A stretch of DNA of 64,000 nucleotides, taken from positions 248,001 through 312,000 of the forward strand of contig NZ_QWGG01000004.1 of the NCBI RefSeq assembly GCF_003730195.1, read 5' to 3'. Under the pieces are notes generated by a model that saw only the letters and a list, made by a program, of their open reading frames with translations, made no database searches and had not been told where the DNA came from. This DNA comes from Halosimplex salinum (GTDB taxonomy: Archaea > Halobacteriota > Halobacteria > Halobacteriales > Haloarculaceae). A program made the translations under genes and the position numbers. Positions 27,111-35,749 of this stretch are shown here, piece by piece; the first letter of the stretch is position 1; every line of letters begins with the position of its first letter.

Positions 27111-27840
27111 GACCCGGGACGTGGTCAAGCGGTACCGGACCGGCGGCGAGACGCTGACGGCCCTGAAGGGGATCGACTTCGCCGTCGAACCCGGCGAGTT
27201 CGTCTCCATCATGGGCCCCAGCGGCAGCGGCAAGACGACCCTGCTGAACCTGCTGGGCCTGCTCGACGACCCCAGCGAGGGCGAGGTCCTCCTCGACGGC
27301 GAGGACGTGACCGGCATCTCCGACACGGAGCGGACCCGCTCGCGCAAGCGCACCATCGGCTTCGTCTTCCAGAACTTCTACCTCATCCCGACGCTCACCG
27401 CCCGCGAGAACGTCGAGATCCCCGCGCTGTTCGACCACGACCCAACCGTGGAGGAGCGGGCCGTCGACCTGCTCGAACGGATGGGCCTCGGCGACCGACT
27501 GGACCACAAGCCGGACGAACTCTCCGGCGGGCAGAAACAGCGGGTCGCTATCGCCCGCTCGCTCATCAACGAACCCCGCCTCCTGCTCGCCGACGAACCG
27601 ACGGGCAACCTGGACCGGGCCACCGGCAAGCAGATCCTCGAGGAGTTCGTCGATATCACCGACCGCGACGTGGCGGTCATCGCCGTCACCCACGACGAAC
27701 TCGTCAACGAGTACGTCGACCGGACCGTGGAACTCGTCGACGGCTACATGGGCGAGGACGTGCCAACGGACGGCGAACACGCGAGCGATTCGGCGCTGTC
27801 CGCCTCGGAACCGGGATCCGACGGAGGTGGCCCACCGTGA
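27097..27840 (+). CDS. ABC transporter ATP-binding protein (MacB/LolD type)
   Basis: A 247-residue cytoplasmic ATPase. The GTG start at 27097 gives MAVIETRDVVKRYRTGGETL, the normal start for this family; it overlaps the preceding gene. Motifs are Walker A GPSGSGKTTLLNLLGLL near residue 40, a Q-loop VFQNFYLIPTLTARENVE near residue 92, signature LSGGQKQRVAIARSL near residue 142, Walker B LLLADEPTGNLD near residue 162 and H-loop VTHDE. This pattern marks LolD/MacB exporters acting on the membrane or extracellular substrates. It overlaps the permease by four bases. Confidence 0.95.
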   Translation: MAVIETRDVVKRYRTGGETLTALKGIDFAVEPGEFVSIMGPSGSGKTTLLNLLGLLDDPSEGEVLLDGEDVTGISDTERTRSRKRTIGFVFQNFYLIPTLTARENVEIPALFDHDPTVEERAVDLLERMGLGDRLDHKPDELSGGQKQRVAIARSLINEPRLLLADEPTGNLDRATGKQILEEFVDITDRDVAVIAVTHDELVNEYVDRTVELVDGYMGEDVPTDGEHASDSALSASEPGSDGGGPP

Positions 27841-28988
27841 TCGACTGGCTGCTCAAGCGGTTCCCCGCGCTCCTGATGGCTCGCCGGAACATCGGCCGGA
27901 CGAAAGTCCGGTCGGTGCTCGCGGCGCTCGGCATCGTCATCGGCGTCATCGCGATCGCGTCGCTGGGGATGTTCGGGCTCACGCTCAGATACCAGATAAC
28001 AGAGAACTTCGACGACATCGCCAACCAGGTGACCGTCGAGCCGAATCGGGACGGCCGGCAAGCGCCCACCGCCATCTCGGAACGCGAGGTGAGAGACATC
28101 CGGCGGATCGCCGGAACGAGCGCGTCGGTCGTCCCGCTCCAGCAACAGCGGGCGCCGGTCTCGCTCGACAGGGGACCACCGCAGAACCGGTTCATGTACG
28201 CCGTCGACTCTCCGGCGGGGGTCTACGAGGCCAGCGAGGGGACCATCCCCGAGAACTTCCGGAGCGGTGCGCTCGTCGGCCAGCAGCTCGCGATGGAGTA
28301 CGACCTCGAGCCGGGCAGTTCGATCTCGATCAACGGGTCGACGACGCGAGTGCGAGCGATCCTCGCTCCCGGCGGGACGGTCGGGTTCCTCCCGACGGCG
28401 AACGTGGTCGTCGTCCCGACGACGATGTTCCAGCAGCGGACCTACTCGCAGGTCATCGTCCAGGCGGAGGACAGTCAGGCCGCGAACGAGACCGCGATGG
28501 CCCTCCGTGAACAGCTCAACGACCGGCGCGACCGCTTCACCGTCGACGACAACGCCGATCTGGCCGACCAGATCGGGGAGACGTTCCAGGCGCTCAACCT
28601 CTTCCTGCTCGGCATCGGCTCTATCTCCCTGCTCGTCGCCGGCGTCAGTATCCTCAACGTCATGCTGATGAGCACCGTCGAGCGCCGCCAGGAGATCGGC
28701 GTCCTCCGGGCCGTCGGCTTCCAGAAGCGCGACGTCCTGAAGATCATGCTCTCCGAGGCGGTCCTCCTCGGCGTCGTGGGCGGGATCGTCGGCGTCGTCT
28801 TCAGCATGATCGCCGGCGGGTTGATCAACCACTTCATGCTCGACGACGCGCTGCTCGCGTTCCGCCCGGACAACTTCCTCTACGTCGGCCTGGCGTTCGC
28901 CTTCGGCGTCGGCACCAGCCTCCTCAGCGGCCTCTACCCGGCCTGGAAAGCCGCCAACGAACGCCCGGTCGACGCGCTCCGGAGCTGA
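27837..28988 (+). CDS. ABC transporter permease (MacB/FtsX family)
   Basis: A 383-residue permease with one N-terminal helix (near residues 27-48), a large extracellular domain (about 50-258), then three C-terminal helices. ARRNIGRTKVRSVLAALGIVIGVIA at the start and STVERRQEIGVLRAVGFQKRDVLKI near residue 281 are FtsX/MacB hallmarks. GTG start overlapping the ATPase stop (GTGA). With the two upstream genes it forms a complete mechanotransmission-type ABC system; the substrate is not identifiable. Confidence 0.94.
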   Translation: MIDWLLKRFPALLMARRNIGRTKVRSVLAALGIVIGVIAIASLGMFGLTLRYQITENFDDIANQVTVEPNRDGRQAPTAISEREVRDIRRIAGTSASVVPLQQQRAPVSLDRGPPQNRFMYAVDSPAGVYEASEGTIPENFRSGALVGQQLAMEYDLEPGSSISINGSTTRVRAILAPGGTVGFLPTANVVVVPTTMFQQRTYSQVIVQAEDSQAANETAMALREQLNDRRDRFTVDDNADLADQIGETFQALNLFLLGIGSISLLVAGVSILNVMLMSTVERRQEIGVLRAVGFQKRDVLKIMLSEAVLLGVVGGIVGVVFSMIAGGLINHFMLDDALLAFRPDNFLYVGLAFAFGVGTSLLSGLYPAWKAANERPVDALRS

Positions 28989-29009
28989 AATCCGCGAAAA
29001 TCCCCCTCT

Positions 29010-29519
29010 TCAGTCCGCACTGACGCTCAGCCGCGGCTCCGCCCGGTCGACGGTGACCGGCGCGAACTGCTCGAACCAGTCGGTCTCCTCGTCCTCGAAG
29101 GCGTCGAGGCAGTCCTGGACGGAGAAGTGGATCTCGCCGGATTCGTCGGCACACGGGAACACCGCCTGCAGGTCGCTCTCGGCGTAGACCGCCAGCGACG
29201 CCATCGGGAACACGACAACGTCCTGAACTACGTCGGTGCCGATGTAGGAGCGCTGTCGGCGCTCGAACGCCGGTTCGAGCCGGTAGCCGTTCTCGCGCGC
29301 CCACTCGCCGAACTCCTCGTAGGTTCGGACGGCCTCGTCCCGGCTGTCCTGTTCGGGCGTTCGGATGCGCTGCCAGGAGGCGTCGACGTCGGTGTCGGCC
29401 ACGACGCCCTCGGCTCCGAGGTTCTCGACGCGCTGGAGGATCCGATTCTGCCGGTCGTAGCTGCCGTACGTGTCCCCGCGGAGGTATAGCTCGACGCGAT
29501 AGTCTGTTGTGCTGGTCAT
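29010..29519 (-). CDS. HTH_63-like haloarchaeal regulator-type protein
   Basis: A 169-residue protein from ATG 29519 (an in-frame GTG at 29531 is possible). It resembles the haloarchaeal HTH_63 family. It starts with a beta strand YRVELYLRGDTYG and a helix LQRVENLGAEGVV. It then has RTYEEFGEWARENGYRLEPAFERR, a VVFPMASLAVYAESDLQAVFPC segment and a closing DCLDAFEDEE. The name implies DNA binding, but no function has been shown to my knowledge. It is convergent with the ABC permease and single-gene. Confidence 0.7.
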   Translation of the reverse strand: MTSTTDYRVELYLRGDTYGSYDRQNRILQRVENLGAEGVVADTDVDASWQRIRTPEQDSRDEAVRTYEEFGEWARENGYRLEPAFERRQRSYIGTDVVQDVVVFPMASLAVYAESDLQAVFPCADESGEIHFSVQDCLDAFEDEETDWFEQFAPVTVDRAEPRLSVSAD

Positions 29520-29531
29520 GCTGGTTGTCAC

Positions 29532-29794
29532 TTGATCGATTCCTCGAGTGGGTGCCTCAAAACGCTTTCCGCCGTATTCCTTCGAGGGGATTTAGGCCGC
29601 TAGAATGGCGCTGGTTAGCACTGCGTCGGTACTCGAAAGGCGTCCGGCACGTTCGATCGCCGGGGTGCCCTCACGGTCTTCGGTGGTGTGTCGCTCTCCC
29701 GGGTGCGCGATCAGAGCCACAGCGGCAGCGTTCGGCGCGAGTGCCGAGAGCCATCGGCTCGCTGTGCGTGCCACGCAGAAAGAAAGCCCGGGTC
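29532..29794. other. Intergenic region, no gene seen
   Basis: This gap lies upstream of the HTH_63-like gene and downstream of metE2 (both minus strand). Near 29780-29795, reading minus, a T-rich CTTTCTTTC tract follows the metE2 stop and may be a terminator. A short GAGCC/GGCTC hairpin occurs near 29748. Nothing else is evident. Confidence 0.4.
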
Positions 29795-30880
29795 TCAGTC
29801 GTCGGCGGACGCCGTCTCGCCTGCGACGGGGACGTCGATCTCGTCGGCGTCGAGTTCGGCCTCGATCTCGCGGGCGGCCTGCACCATGTTCTCCATCTTC
29901 TGGTAGGCGATCTCGCGGGGCAGGAGCTTCAGGCCGCAGTCCGGGGAGATGGTCAGTTGCTCCGGGGGGACGACCTTGAAGCCCTGTTTGATGTTCTCCT
30001 TGATCTCCTCGACGGTCTCGACCTCGGCGGTGTGGTTGTCGACGACGCCGAGGGCGAGGTCGAGCGTGAACTCGGGGTCGGTGAACACGTCGATCTGCTC
30101 GTAGTTGCCGTTCGTGAGTTCCAGGTCGACCTCGTCGACGGGGTAGTCGAGGATCTCCGGGTAGATGCGGGAGTAGTCGCCGTAGCAGACGTGGACGCCG
30201 ATGCGCACGTCCTCGGGGATGTCCTCGACGATGCGCTCGAGACACTCGCCGACGATGGCGTGGTCGTCGGGCGTCGTGGCGAGCGCGGGCTCGTCGATCT
30301 GGATGTAGCGGGCGCCGGCGTCGACCAGCTGCTCGATCTCCTCGTTGACGAGCTCGGCCAGGTCGTAGGCGAGCGCCGCGTCGTCCTCGTAGGCCTCGTT
30401 GAACGTCCAGCTGGCGAGGGTGTACGGGCCGGTGATGGGCACCTTGACCGGGCGGTCGGCGACCGAGTCGGTGAACTCGAACTCGTCGACGAGCCACTGC
30501 TCGCCGTACTCGACCTCGTCGGCGACGCTGGGTTTGTTGAAGTAGTTGTGTCCCCAGACCTTCACGCGGCCGTTGAACTCGTAGCCGTCGATGCGCTCGG
30601 CGAAGTACTCCACCATCTCGTTGCGGCGCATCTCGCCGTCGACGACGACGTCGAGGCCCGACCGCTCGTGCTCCTCGGTGATGAGGCGGGCGGCGTCGTC
30701 GGTGGCCTCCTCCCACTCCTCGTCGCCGAAGTTGGTGTCCTCGTCCTCGAGGAGGTCGCGGGCGTGGTCGAGCCACTTGGGCTTCTTGTAGCTGCCGACG
30801 ACAGTCGTCAGCAGGAAGTGGTCGTTGTCGTGCTCGGCGGGGCGGAACTGCTCTCGGTTGTCTGCGGGTCGGTCACTCAT
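29795..30880 (-). CDS. metE2: Methionine synthase, cobalamin-independent, C-terminal (catalytic) module as a separate gene
   Basis: Transfers a methyl group to homocysteine. The 361-residue protein starts at ATG 30880 (MSDRPADNREQF). It corresponds to the C-terminal zinc domain of MetE, with TTVVGSYKKPKW near residue 24, zinc-ligand region DEPALATTP near residue 196, HVCYGDYSRIYPEILDY near residue 228 and SPDCGLKLLPREIAYQKM near residue 318. Archaeal core MetE enzymes lack the bacterial N-terminal half, and the methyl donor may not be methyl-THF. Its start overlaps the metE1 stop by four bases (ATGA). Confidence 0.93.
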   Translation of the reverse strand: MSDRPADNREQFRPAEHDNDHFLLTTVVGSYKKPKWLDHARDLLEDEDTNFGDEEWEEATDDAARLITEEHERSGLDVVVDGEMRRNEMVEYFAERIDGYEFNGRVKVWGHNYFNKPSVADEVEYGEQWLVDEFEFTDSVADRPVKVPITGPYTLASWTFNEAYEDDAALAYDLAELVNEEIEQLVDAGARYIQIDEPALATTPDDHAIVGECLERIVEDIPEDVRIGVHVCYGDYSRIYPEILDYPVDEVDLELTNGNYEQIDVFTDPEFTLDLALGVVDNHTAEVETVEEIKENIKQGFKVVPPEQLTISPDCGLKLLPREIAYQKMENMVQAAREIEAELDADEIDVPVAGETASADD

Positions 30881-31890
30881 GCTTTCACCTCCGTGCGCTC
30901 GACGGCGCCCAGCGCCGCGAGCTTCTCCTCGAACTTGCCCGACGGCAGGTAGAACGTCGGGGTGTTGATCGTCGCGTACGCCGTCTCGAAGTCGGTGCCG
31001 GGCGTGTTGGCGAGCGTCCACTCGACGCGCTCCGCGATCTCGTCGGGCTCCTCGACGAGCGTGTTCTGCCCGTCGACGATGCCCAGCGCCACGTCGTCGG
31101 TACAGCCGTACTCGCCGACGAGGTAGGCGTTGTCCTCGTGGTTGGCGACGAAGTCGAAGCCGACCGCGTCGATATCCGCGTCGAGCAGGTGCGCGTACAC
31201 CTTCTCGTCGAGGGCGCCGTCGCCGCCGTGGGACTCCCAGTAGGTGTGGGTCACGACGTCGGCGTCTGCGGCCTGCGCGACGGTGTCGATTGCCTCGCTG
31301 GCGCGCTCGTCCGCGCCGTCGCCGGGCGGCGACTCCAGCAGGGACGGTTCGAGGAGGAACAGCGTCTCCACCTCGGGGAACTGCTCGGCCTCGCTCGCGA
31401 GGAAGTCGGCGAGCGCCGACTGGAACGCGGCCTCGTCGCCGTAGTGCTCGTCGGTCGCGAGCTGCGAGAGCGTGTACGGGCCGGGGAGGACGGCGTTCAG
31501 GCCGTCGTCGGTGAGCTCACCGGCGGCGTCGAGCTCGTGGGCCACGTCGCCCGTGGCGGTCAGGTCGTCGGTGACGACCGGCTCTCGGTAGAAGTTGTTA
31601 TTGTCGAAGTAGCGGACGATGCCGCGCGTCTCGACCGAATCGGCGACCGAGAGCGGGTGGGTCAGCATGTCGTCCCACCGCAACTGGCCCTCGACCGGCA
31701 GGTCGATACCGGCGTCGGTCTGCAGTTCGACTATCTCCCGGCGCGCCCGGTCGTAGGCGTCGGTGATCTCCGCGCTCTCGTCGCCGGAGACCAGACCGCC
31801 TTTCTGTCGCCCCTTCAGATCCGCGAGTTCGTCCTTCGCCCAGTCCGGTAACGGGAACAGCCCGGGCGTCGTGGAAACTACCTCCGTCAT
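30877..31890 (-). CDS. metE1: MetE-like protein, N-terminal-type paralogue paired with methionine synthase
   Basis: A 337-residue UROD/MetE-fold protein, starting at ATG 31890 as the promoter indicates. It shares the MetE barrel pattern (LPVEGQLRWDDMLTHPL, LPGPYTLSQLA, VGFDFVANHEDN) but lacks a clear zinc-ligand set in its last third: no HxC or terminal Cys motif of the catalytic kind is visible. Haloarchaea commonly carry such a pair of consecutive genes. It could be the folate/methyl-donor-binding partner of the catalytic protein, or a structural half; the division of labour is inferred. Confidence 0.85.
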   Translation of the reverse strand: MTEVVSTTPGLFPLPDWAKDELADLKGRQKGGLVSGDESAEITDAYDRARREIVELQTDAGIDLPVEGQLRWDDMLTHPLSVADSVETRGIVRYFDNNNFYREPVVTDDLTATGDVAHELDAAGELTDDGLNAVLPGPYTLSQLATDEHYGDEAAFQSALADFLASEAEQFPEVETLFLLEPSLLESPPGDGADERASEAIDTVAQAADADVVTHTYWESHGGDGALDEKVYAHLLDADIDAVGFDFVANHEDNAYLVGEYGCTDDVALGIVDGQNTLVEEPDEIAERVEWTLANTPGTDFETAYATINTPTFYLPSGKFEEKLAALGAVERTEVKA

Positions 31891-31913
31891 TGAACCGAGA
31901 TAGGACATGACGC

Positions 31914-31926
31914 CCTATAATATTTC
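31914..31926 (-). promoter_or_regulatory. TATA box of the metE operon
   Basis: On the minus strand, GAAATATTATAGG lies 24-36 bases before ATG 31890. It supports that start and a leaderless transcript. Confidence 0.65.
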
Positions 31927-31985
31927 TCATCTCTTTTGATGCGTTAGAGTAATTTCTGGCGGGTCGTCCACGGGCCGGCGACCCG

Positions 31986-32789
31986 TCACGCGGAGGTCCG
32001 TCGGTCGCCCGACCACCACGCGGCCACGATCGCGACGGTGACGGCGAACTGGCCGAGGACGAACGCGAGCGATCCGGGATCAGTTTCCAGTACTGGAATC
32101 GCCCAGGTGGTCCAGTTGAACGACGTGTGGACGAGGAGCATCGCGAGCAGGCTCCCGCCCGTCAGGTCGTAGAGCCACGTCATCACGACTGTCAGCATGA
32201 CGATCGAGGCGACGAACCCCCAGATAGCCGTCTGGTAGTAGATGGTCTCTCCCGGGATGTAGAACAGCGGGAGGTGCCACAGTCCCCACAGCAGCCCGAG
32301 GACGACGCTCCCACCAAGGCGTCCGGCCCGGTCGACCAGGGGTTCGAGCGCGAACCCGCGCCAGCCGAACTCCTCCTGGAGCGGCCCGCCGAGGAGCAGG
32401 ATGTACCCGAACGCGACGGGGAGGGCCACCGGCGCTCCCGCCCAGGGCGGCGTCGGGAGTCCCGCACCGGCGAAGCGGGCGTAGCCCGCGGCGACGGCGG
32501 CGACGAGCGGAAACAGGCCGAGTATCGGCACCCAGAGCCACCGGGGGAACCCGACGTCGACGGCCCTGCGAGCGAGGTCGGCGAGTCCCGAGCGCCCGCG
32601 TCGCCACGCGACTACGGCGATTCCGGCCACCGACGGACCGAATGCGCCCAGTGCGGGGAGACTCGGGGAACTGGCGAGGTAGCCGGTCTCGACGAGCGCC
32701 TGCGGTCCCCAGAACGCCCACGACCAGCCCAACGCGATGAGGAGGAAGACACCGAACGCGACCGGAGACGATCGAGTTCTGTCACTCAT
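31986..32789 (-). CDS. CPBP-family intramembrane glutamic protease
   Basis: A 267-residue protein with about eight predicted membrane helices. It has the Abi/CAAX-protease motifs: EEFGWRGFALEPL (EExxxR) near residue 143, WGLWHLPLF (FxxxH-type) near residue 176, and an HTSFNW motif near residue 229. These residues form the glutamic-protease active site. I start at ATG 32789. Substrates of archaeal members are unknown; bacterial ones act in prenyl-protein processing or bacteriocin immunity. Confidence 0.9.
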   Translation of the reverse strand: MSDRTRSSPVAFGVFLLIALGWSWAFWGPQALVETGYLASSPSLPALGAFGPSVAGIAVVAWRRGRSGLADLARRAVDVGFPRWLWVPILGLFPLVAAVAAGYARFAGAGLPTPPWAGAPVALPVAFGYILLLGGPLQEEFGWRGFALEPLVDRAGRLGGSVVLGLLWGLWHLPLFYIPGETIYYQTAIWGFVASIVMLTVVMTWLYDLTGGSLLAMLLVHTSFNWTTWAIPVLETDPGSLAFVLGQFAVTVAIVAAWWSGDRRTSA

Positions 32790-32894
32790 CACGGACGAAT
32801 TCGGGACCGACTGCAATCAAAGCGTAGGCCTCGCGACCCCGGGCCGCCCTCGAACTGTCGCGGTCGACGCGGCCGGTGCGGCTGTGGCCCGTGT

Positions 32895-33500
32895 TCAGCC
32901 GTCGTCGAGAGCGAACCGCATCACCAGCAGCGTCTCGAAGGGGTGGGACTCGCTGGCTATCTCCTCGGCTTCGAGCCCGTTCGCCGCCGCCAGTGCTCGC
33001 ACGGCGTCGGGGTCGGTGAGCGAACTCACGAGCAGGTACGCCGCACCGTCGGATGCCAGCACTCGCGCGACGTCGTCGAGGAAGGGTTCGATGGCCGCGC
33101 GGCCGTCCTCACCGCCGGAGAGCGCCCGCTCCATCCAGTCGTCCCACTCCCGCTCGGGCTCGGTCGGCAGATACGGCGGGTTGAACGTCACCACGTCGAA
33201 CGCGCCGTCGCGAAACGCCGTCGTGAGGTCCGCCCGTACGGTGGGAATTCCGCTGTCGGCGGCCTGGCGGCAGGCGTGTGGGTTGAGGTCCGCGCCCACC
33301 GCGTCGGCGCCCGCGTCCCGCAGCCGCGCGGCGACGTAACCCGACCCCGTGCCCACGTCGAGCGCGCAATCGCCCGCTTCGACGCGTTCGACCACGGCGT
33401 CCGCGAGCAGTTTCGAGTCCTCCGCGGGCTGGTACACCTGCTCGACGTCTCGCTGGTCGGCGAGGCTCGGCGCTCCGTCGGTCCCGCCCCCGTCGGTCAT
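32895..33500 (-). CDS. HemK2/MTQ2-type protein N5-glutamine methyltransferase
   Basis: A 201-residue Rossmann methyltransferase without the N-terminal helical domain of bacterial PrmC, matching archaeal HemK2. SAM-binding motif I is LDVGTGSGYVAARL near residue 46, an acidic motif II is GADLNPHA, and the catalytic NPPYLP is near residue 108. The likely substrate is the GGQ glutamine of release factor aRF1. Its start overlaps the ksgA stop by four bases, at the end of the rpl21e operon. Confidence 0.9.
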   Translation of the reverse strand: MTDGGGTDGAPSLADQRDVEQVYQPAEDSKLLADAVVERVEAGDCALDVGTGSGYVAARLRDAGADAVGADLNPHACRQAADSGIPTVRADLTTAFRDGAFDVVTFNPPYLPTEPEREWDDWMERALSGGEDGRAAIEPFLDDVARVLASDGAAYLLVSSLTDPDAVRALAAANGLEAEEIASESHPFETLLVMRFALDDG

Positions 33501-34378
33501 GCCGACGGGTGCTCGCCCGGTTCCCCGACCTCGTACGCCAGCGTCGCCAGATCGGCGAACTCCGCCGGCGTCACCTTCCCGGCGCGGGCGCTCATCAGGT
33601 CCTCGTCCGCGGCCTCGACGACGGCGTCGGGATTGTCCAGCCCGGAGATGTGAGCAGTGTTCCTGACGGCGTTGCGCATCGTCTTCCGGCGCTGGGTGAA
33701 CACGGCTTTCAGGAACTCCATGAAGAACTCCTCGTCGGGGATCTCGTAATCGGGGTCCCTGGGCGTGGTCCGAACGACCGCGCTCTGGACGGCCGGCGGC
33801 GGCGAGAACGCCTCCTTGGGCACGGGCTCGACGACTTCCACATCGGCGTAGTGGCCCGCGGTCACGGAGAGTCTGCCGTAGTCGTCCGTGTCCGGGTCGG
33901 CGGCCATCCGCTCGGCGAACTCCCGCTGGAACATCAGGATCATCGGCCGGCCCTCGGGCAACAGCCGGAAGGCCAGTTCGCTGGAGGGGCCGTACGGGAG
34001 ATTCGAGATAGACGCCGTGAACGCCGGCAGGTCGACCTCGAGTGCGTCACCCTCGAGGACGGTGAGCCGTCCCTCGTCGATCTCGGCGGCGAACTCCCGG
34101 CGGAGGAAGGCAGCGAGATCCGGGTCGCGCTCGACGGCCGTCACGCGGTCGGCGACCGCGAGCAAGCGGTCGGTCAGCGCGCCCGTCCCCGCGCCGATCT
34201 CGAGGACGTGGGAGAGGTCGACGTCGACCGCCTCGGCGTAGCCGGGGAGGCGGTCGAGGACGCGGTCGTCGACCAGGAAGTGCTGGTCGTGGTCCGGGTC
34301 GCCGCGGACGCCGGCGCGCGCGAGGAGGGCGTCGGGGTCGCGCTCGCCCGTGGTCTCGGTCGCGTTCTCGCCGTTCAT
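33497..34378 (-). CDS. ksgA: 16S rRNA (adenine-N6,N6) dimethyltransferase KsgA/Dim1
   Basis: Dimethylates two adjacent adenines at the 3' end of 16S rRNA, a late check in small-subunit assembly. The 293-residue protein has motif I HVLEIGAGTGALTDRLL near residue 58, the catalytic NLPYGPSSELAFRLL near residue 123, and a C-terminal helical domain with QRRKTMRNAVRNTAHISG near residue 232. It overlaps genes on both sides by four bases, showing tight operon packing. Confidence 0.96.
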   Translation of the reverse strand: MNGENATETTGERDPDALLARAGVRGDPDHDQHFLVDDRVLDRLPGYAEAVDVDLSHVLEIGAGTGALTDRLLAVADRVTAVERDPDLAAFLRREFAAEIDEGRLTVLEGDALEVDLPAFTASISNLPYGPSSELAFRLLPEGRPMILMFQREFAERMAADPDTDDYGRLSVTAGHYADVEVVEPVPKEAFSPPPAVQSAVVRTTPRDPDYEIPDEEFFMEFLKAVFTQRRKTMRNAVRNTAHISGLDNPDAVVEAADEDLMSARAGKVTPAEFADLATLAYEVGEPGEHPSA

Positions 34379-34962
34379 TCCTCGTCCTCGCGGCGGGCGA
34401 ACGTCCGGTACTTCAGGTCGTCCTCGCGGATCTCTTCGAGGATCCGTTCGACGATGACCTCGCGGGGGTTGTGGAGCCCGTCGACGCGGTCTTCGAGCTC
34501 GTCGAAGCTCTCGAAGGGGCCCCGCTTTCGCTCGTCGAGGATCGAGTTACGGAGCTTCTTGCCGATGCCGGGCAGGAGGTTCAGCTGGTGGAGGCGGAGG
34601 GTGATCGGCTGGGCGTCGTTGTAGAAGTCGACGAAGCGGCGCTCCTCCTCGTCGACGAGGTCTTCGACGGCGTAGTCGAGTTCGGACTGCGCGCCGCCGG
34701 GGAGGTCCTCGTACTCCACTTCGCCGGTGCGCTCGATGGCGTCGGCCGACCGGTCGATCACCAGGTCGTCGCCGATGGAGACGTCCGCGTCGGCCGAGAG
34801 GACCACCTCGTATAGGCGGAAGTCCCCGCGGTCGAGCGCGTAGGCGAGGGGCTGTTTCTGGTACTGCGGACGGTCGTCCTCGGTCCGGCCGTGTGCGAGA
34901 AAGTCGAGGACGACGGCCGTGGGACCCCCCGACGCGTCGTCGCCGCGCTCGGTGTCGCTCAT
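34375..34962 (-). CDS. DUF655 family RNA-binding-like protein
   Basis: A 195-residue archaeal protein always found with rpoF and ksgA. It starts with a small beta domain (VVLDFLAHG, YALDRGDFRLYEVVL). From about residue 125 it carries a helix-hairpin-helix LHQLNLLPGIGKKLRNSILDERKRGPF, suggesting nucleic-acid contact. Function is not established; the neighbourhood points to ribosome or RNA metabolism. It overlaps ksgA by four bases and has a TATA-like GGGGTTTAAG about 25 bases upstream on the minus strand. Confidence 0.9.
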   Translation of the reverse strand: MSDTERGDDASGGPTAVVLDFLAHGRTEDDRPQYQKQPLAYALDRGDFRLYEVVLSADADVSIGDDLVIDRSADAIERTGEVEYEDLPGGAQSELDYAVEDLVDEEERRFVDFYNDAQPITLRLHQLNLLPGIGKKLRNSILDERKRGPFESFDELEDRVDGLHNPREVIVERILEEIREDDLKYRTFARREDEE

Positions 34963-34983
34963 GACAGACGAGTAGGGCGAGAC

Positions 34984-34994
34984 GGAACTTAAAC
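34984..34994 (-). promoter_or_regulatory. TATA box for DUF655-ksgA-hemK2
   Basis: On the minus strand GGGTTTAAGTT is about 25-32 bases before ATG 34962, so these three genes can be transcribed apart from rpl21e-rpoF. Confidence 0.55.
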
Positions 34995-35034
34995 CCCCGC
35001 AGTCGGGTGGTCGCGGGGAGAACGGTGCGCCGCG

Positions 35035-35391
35035 TCAGGCGTACTTCGCGACGACTTCGAGGATGGCGTCGAGTTCCTCGCCCGAGAGGGTGAACCGCTC
35101 CTGCGCGTAGATGGCGCGGAGCTCGTCCCGATCCATCGGGCGGAGGTTCGCGATCTTGTAGGCGGTCGGCTCGTCGACCTTCTCGAGTTCGAGCAGTTCC
35201 TCGACGAACTCGAGGGACTCCTCGGGGTCGAGGACGGCGAAGCGGTTGACGTGCTCGATGGCGCGCGCGAGTTCGTAGCGCATCTCGCGGTCCTCGTCGG
35301 CGGCGCGCTCGCGCTCGAGTTCCTCCAGGATCGCCTTCGTCTCGGCGACCGTGAGGTACTCTTCGTCGACTTTCTCCTTGAATATCGTCAT
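35035..35391 (-). CDS. rpoF: DNA-directed RNA polymerase subunit F (Rpo4/Rpb4)
   Basis: A 118-residue subunit of archaeal RNA polymerase that forms the stalk with Rpo7. The helical pattern [22 protein letters not shown], then [21 protein letters not shown] and a [22 protein letters not shown] segment near residue 74 are typical. Its ATG overlaps the rpl21e stop by four bases. Haloarchaeal length is normal. Confidence 0.95.
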   Translation of the reverse strand: MTIFKEKVDEEYLTVAETKAILEELERERAADEDREMRYELARAIEHVNRFAVLDPEESLEFVEELLELEKVDEPTAYKIANLRPMDRDELRAIYAQERFTLSGEELDAILEVVAKYA

Positions 35392-35678
35392 TCCTGGCTG
35401 CGGAGGTGGGCCGGCTTGACGATGAGCGTCTTGTCGACCGTGCCGTCGACGATGGCGACCTTGTACGCGGCGCCCTGCTCGCCGACGACCTCGCCCGTGC
35501 GACCGTCGAAGCGCGGGTGGTAGCGCCCCTCGGGCACGCTCGGGTCGATCTTCAGGTGAACTTTCTCGCCCGTCTCGTACTCCGCGACGGCCCGCTGGGG
35601 CGGCGACGTTCCGCTCTCTCGCGGCTTGTTCCGGAGCTTCTTGCGCGTCTTCTTCTGGGGTCCGTTGGAGTTAGGCAT
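35388..35678 (-). CDS. rpl21e: Ribosomal protein L21e
   Basis: A 96-residue 50S protein. The basic N-terminus [20 protein letters not shown] precedes the SH3-like core [26 protein letters not shown] and [15 protein letters not shown]. It heads the operon rpl21e-rpoF-DUF655-ksgA-hemK2, a conserved archaeal gene order. Its promoter lies 27-35 bases upstream. Confidence 0.96.
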   Translation of the reverse strand: MPNSNGPQKKTRKKLRNKPRESGTSPPQRAVAEYETGEKVHLKIDPSVPEGRYHPRFDGRTGEVVGEQGAAYKVAIVDGTVDKTLIVKPAHLRSQE

Positions 35679-35704
35679 TCGTGCGGTTGCGTTATCCGGT
35701 CGCG

Positions 35705-35713
35705 CATATAAAA
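35705..35713 (-). promoter_or_regulatory. TATA box of the rpl21e operon
   Basis: On the minus strand GTTTTATAT sits 27-35 bases before ATG 35678, indicating a leaderless transcript. Confidence 0.65.
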
Positions 35714-35749
35714 CGTGCGTTACGCGGTCGTCGCGCGGGCCGCGGTCGG

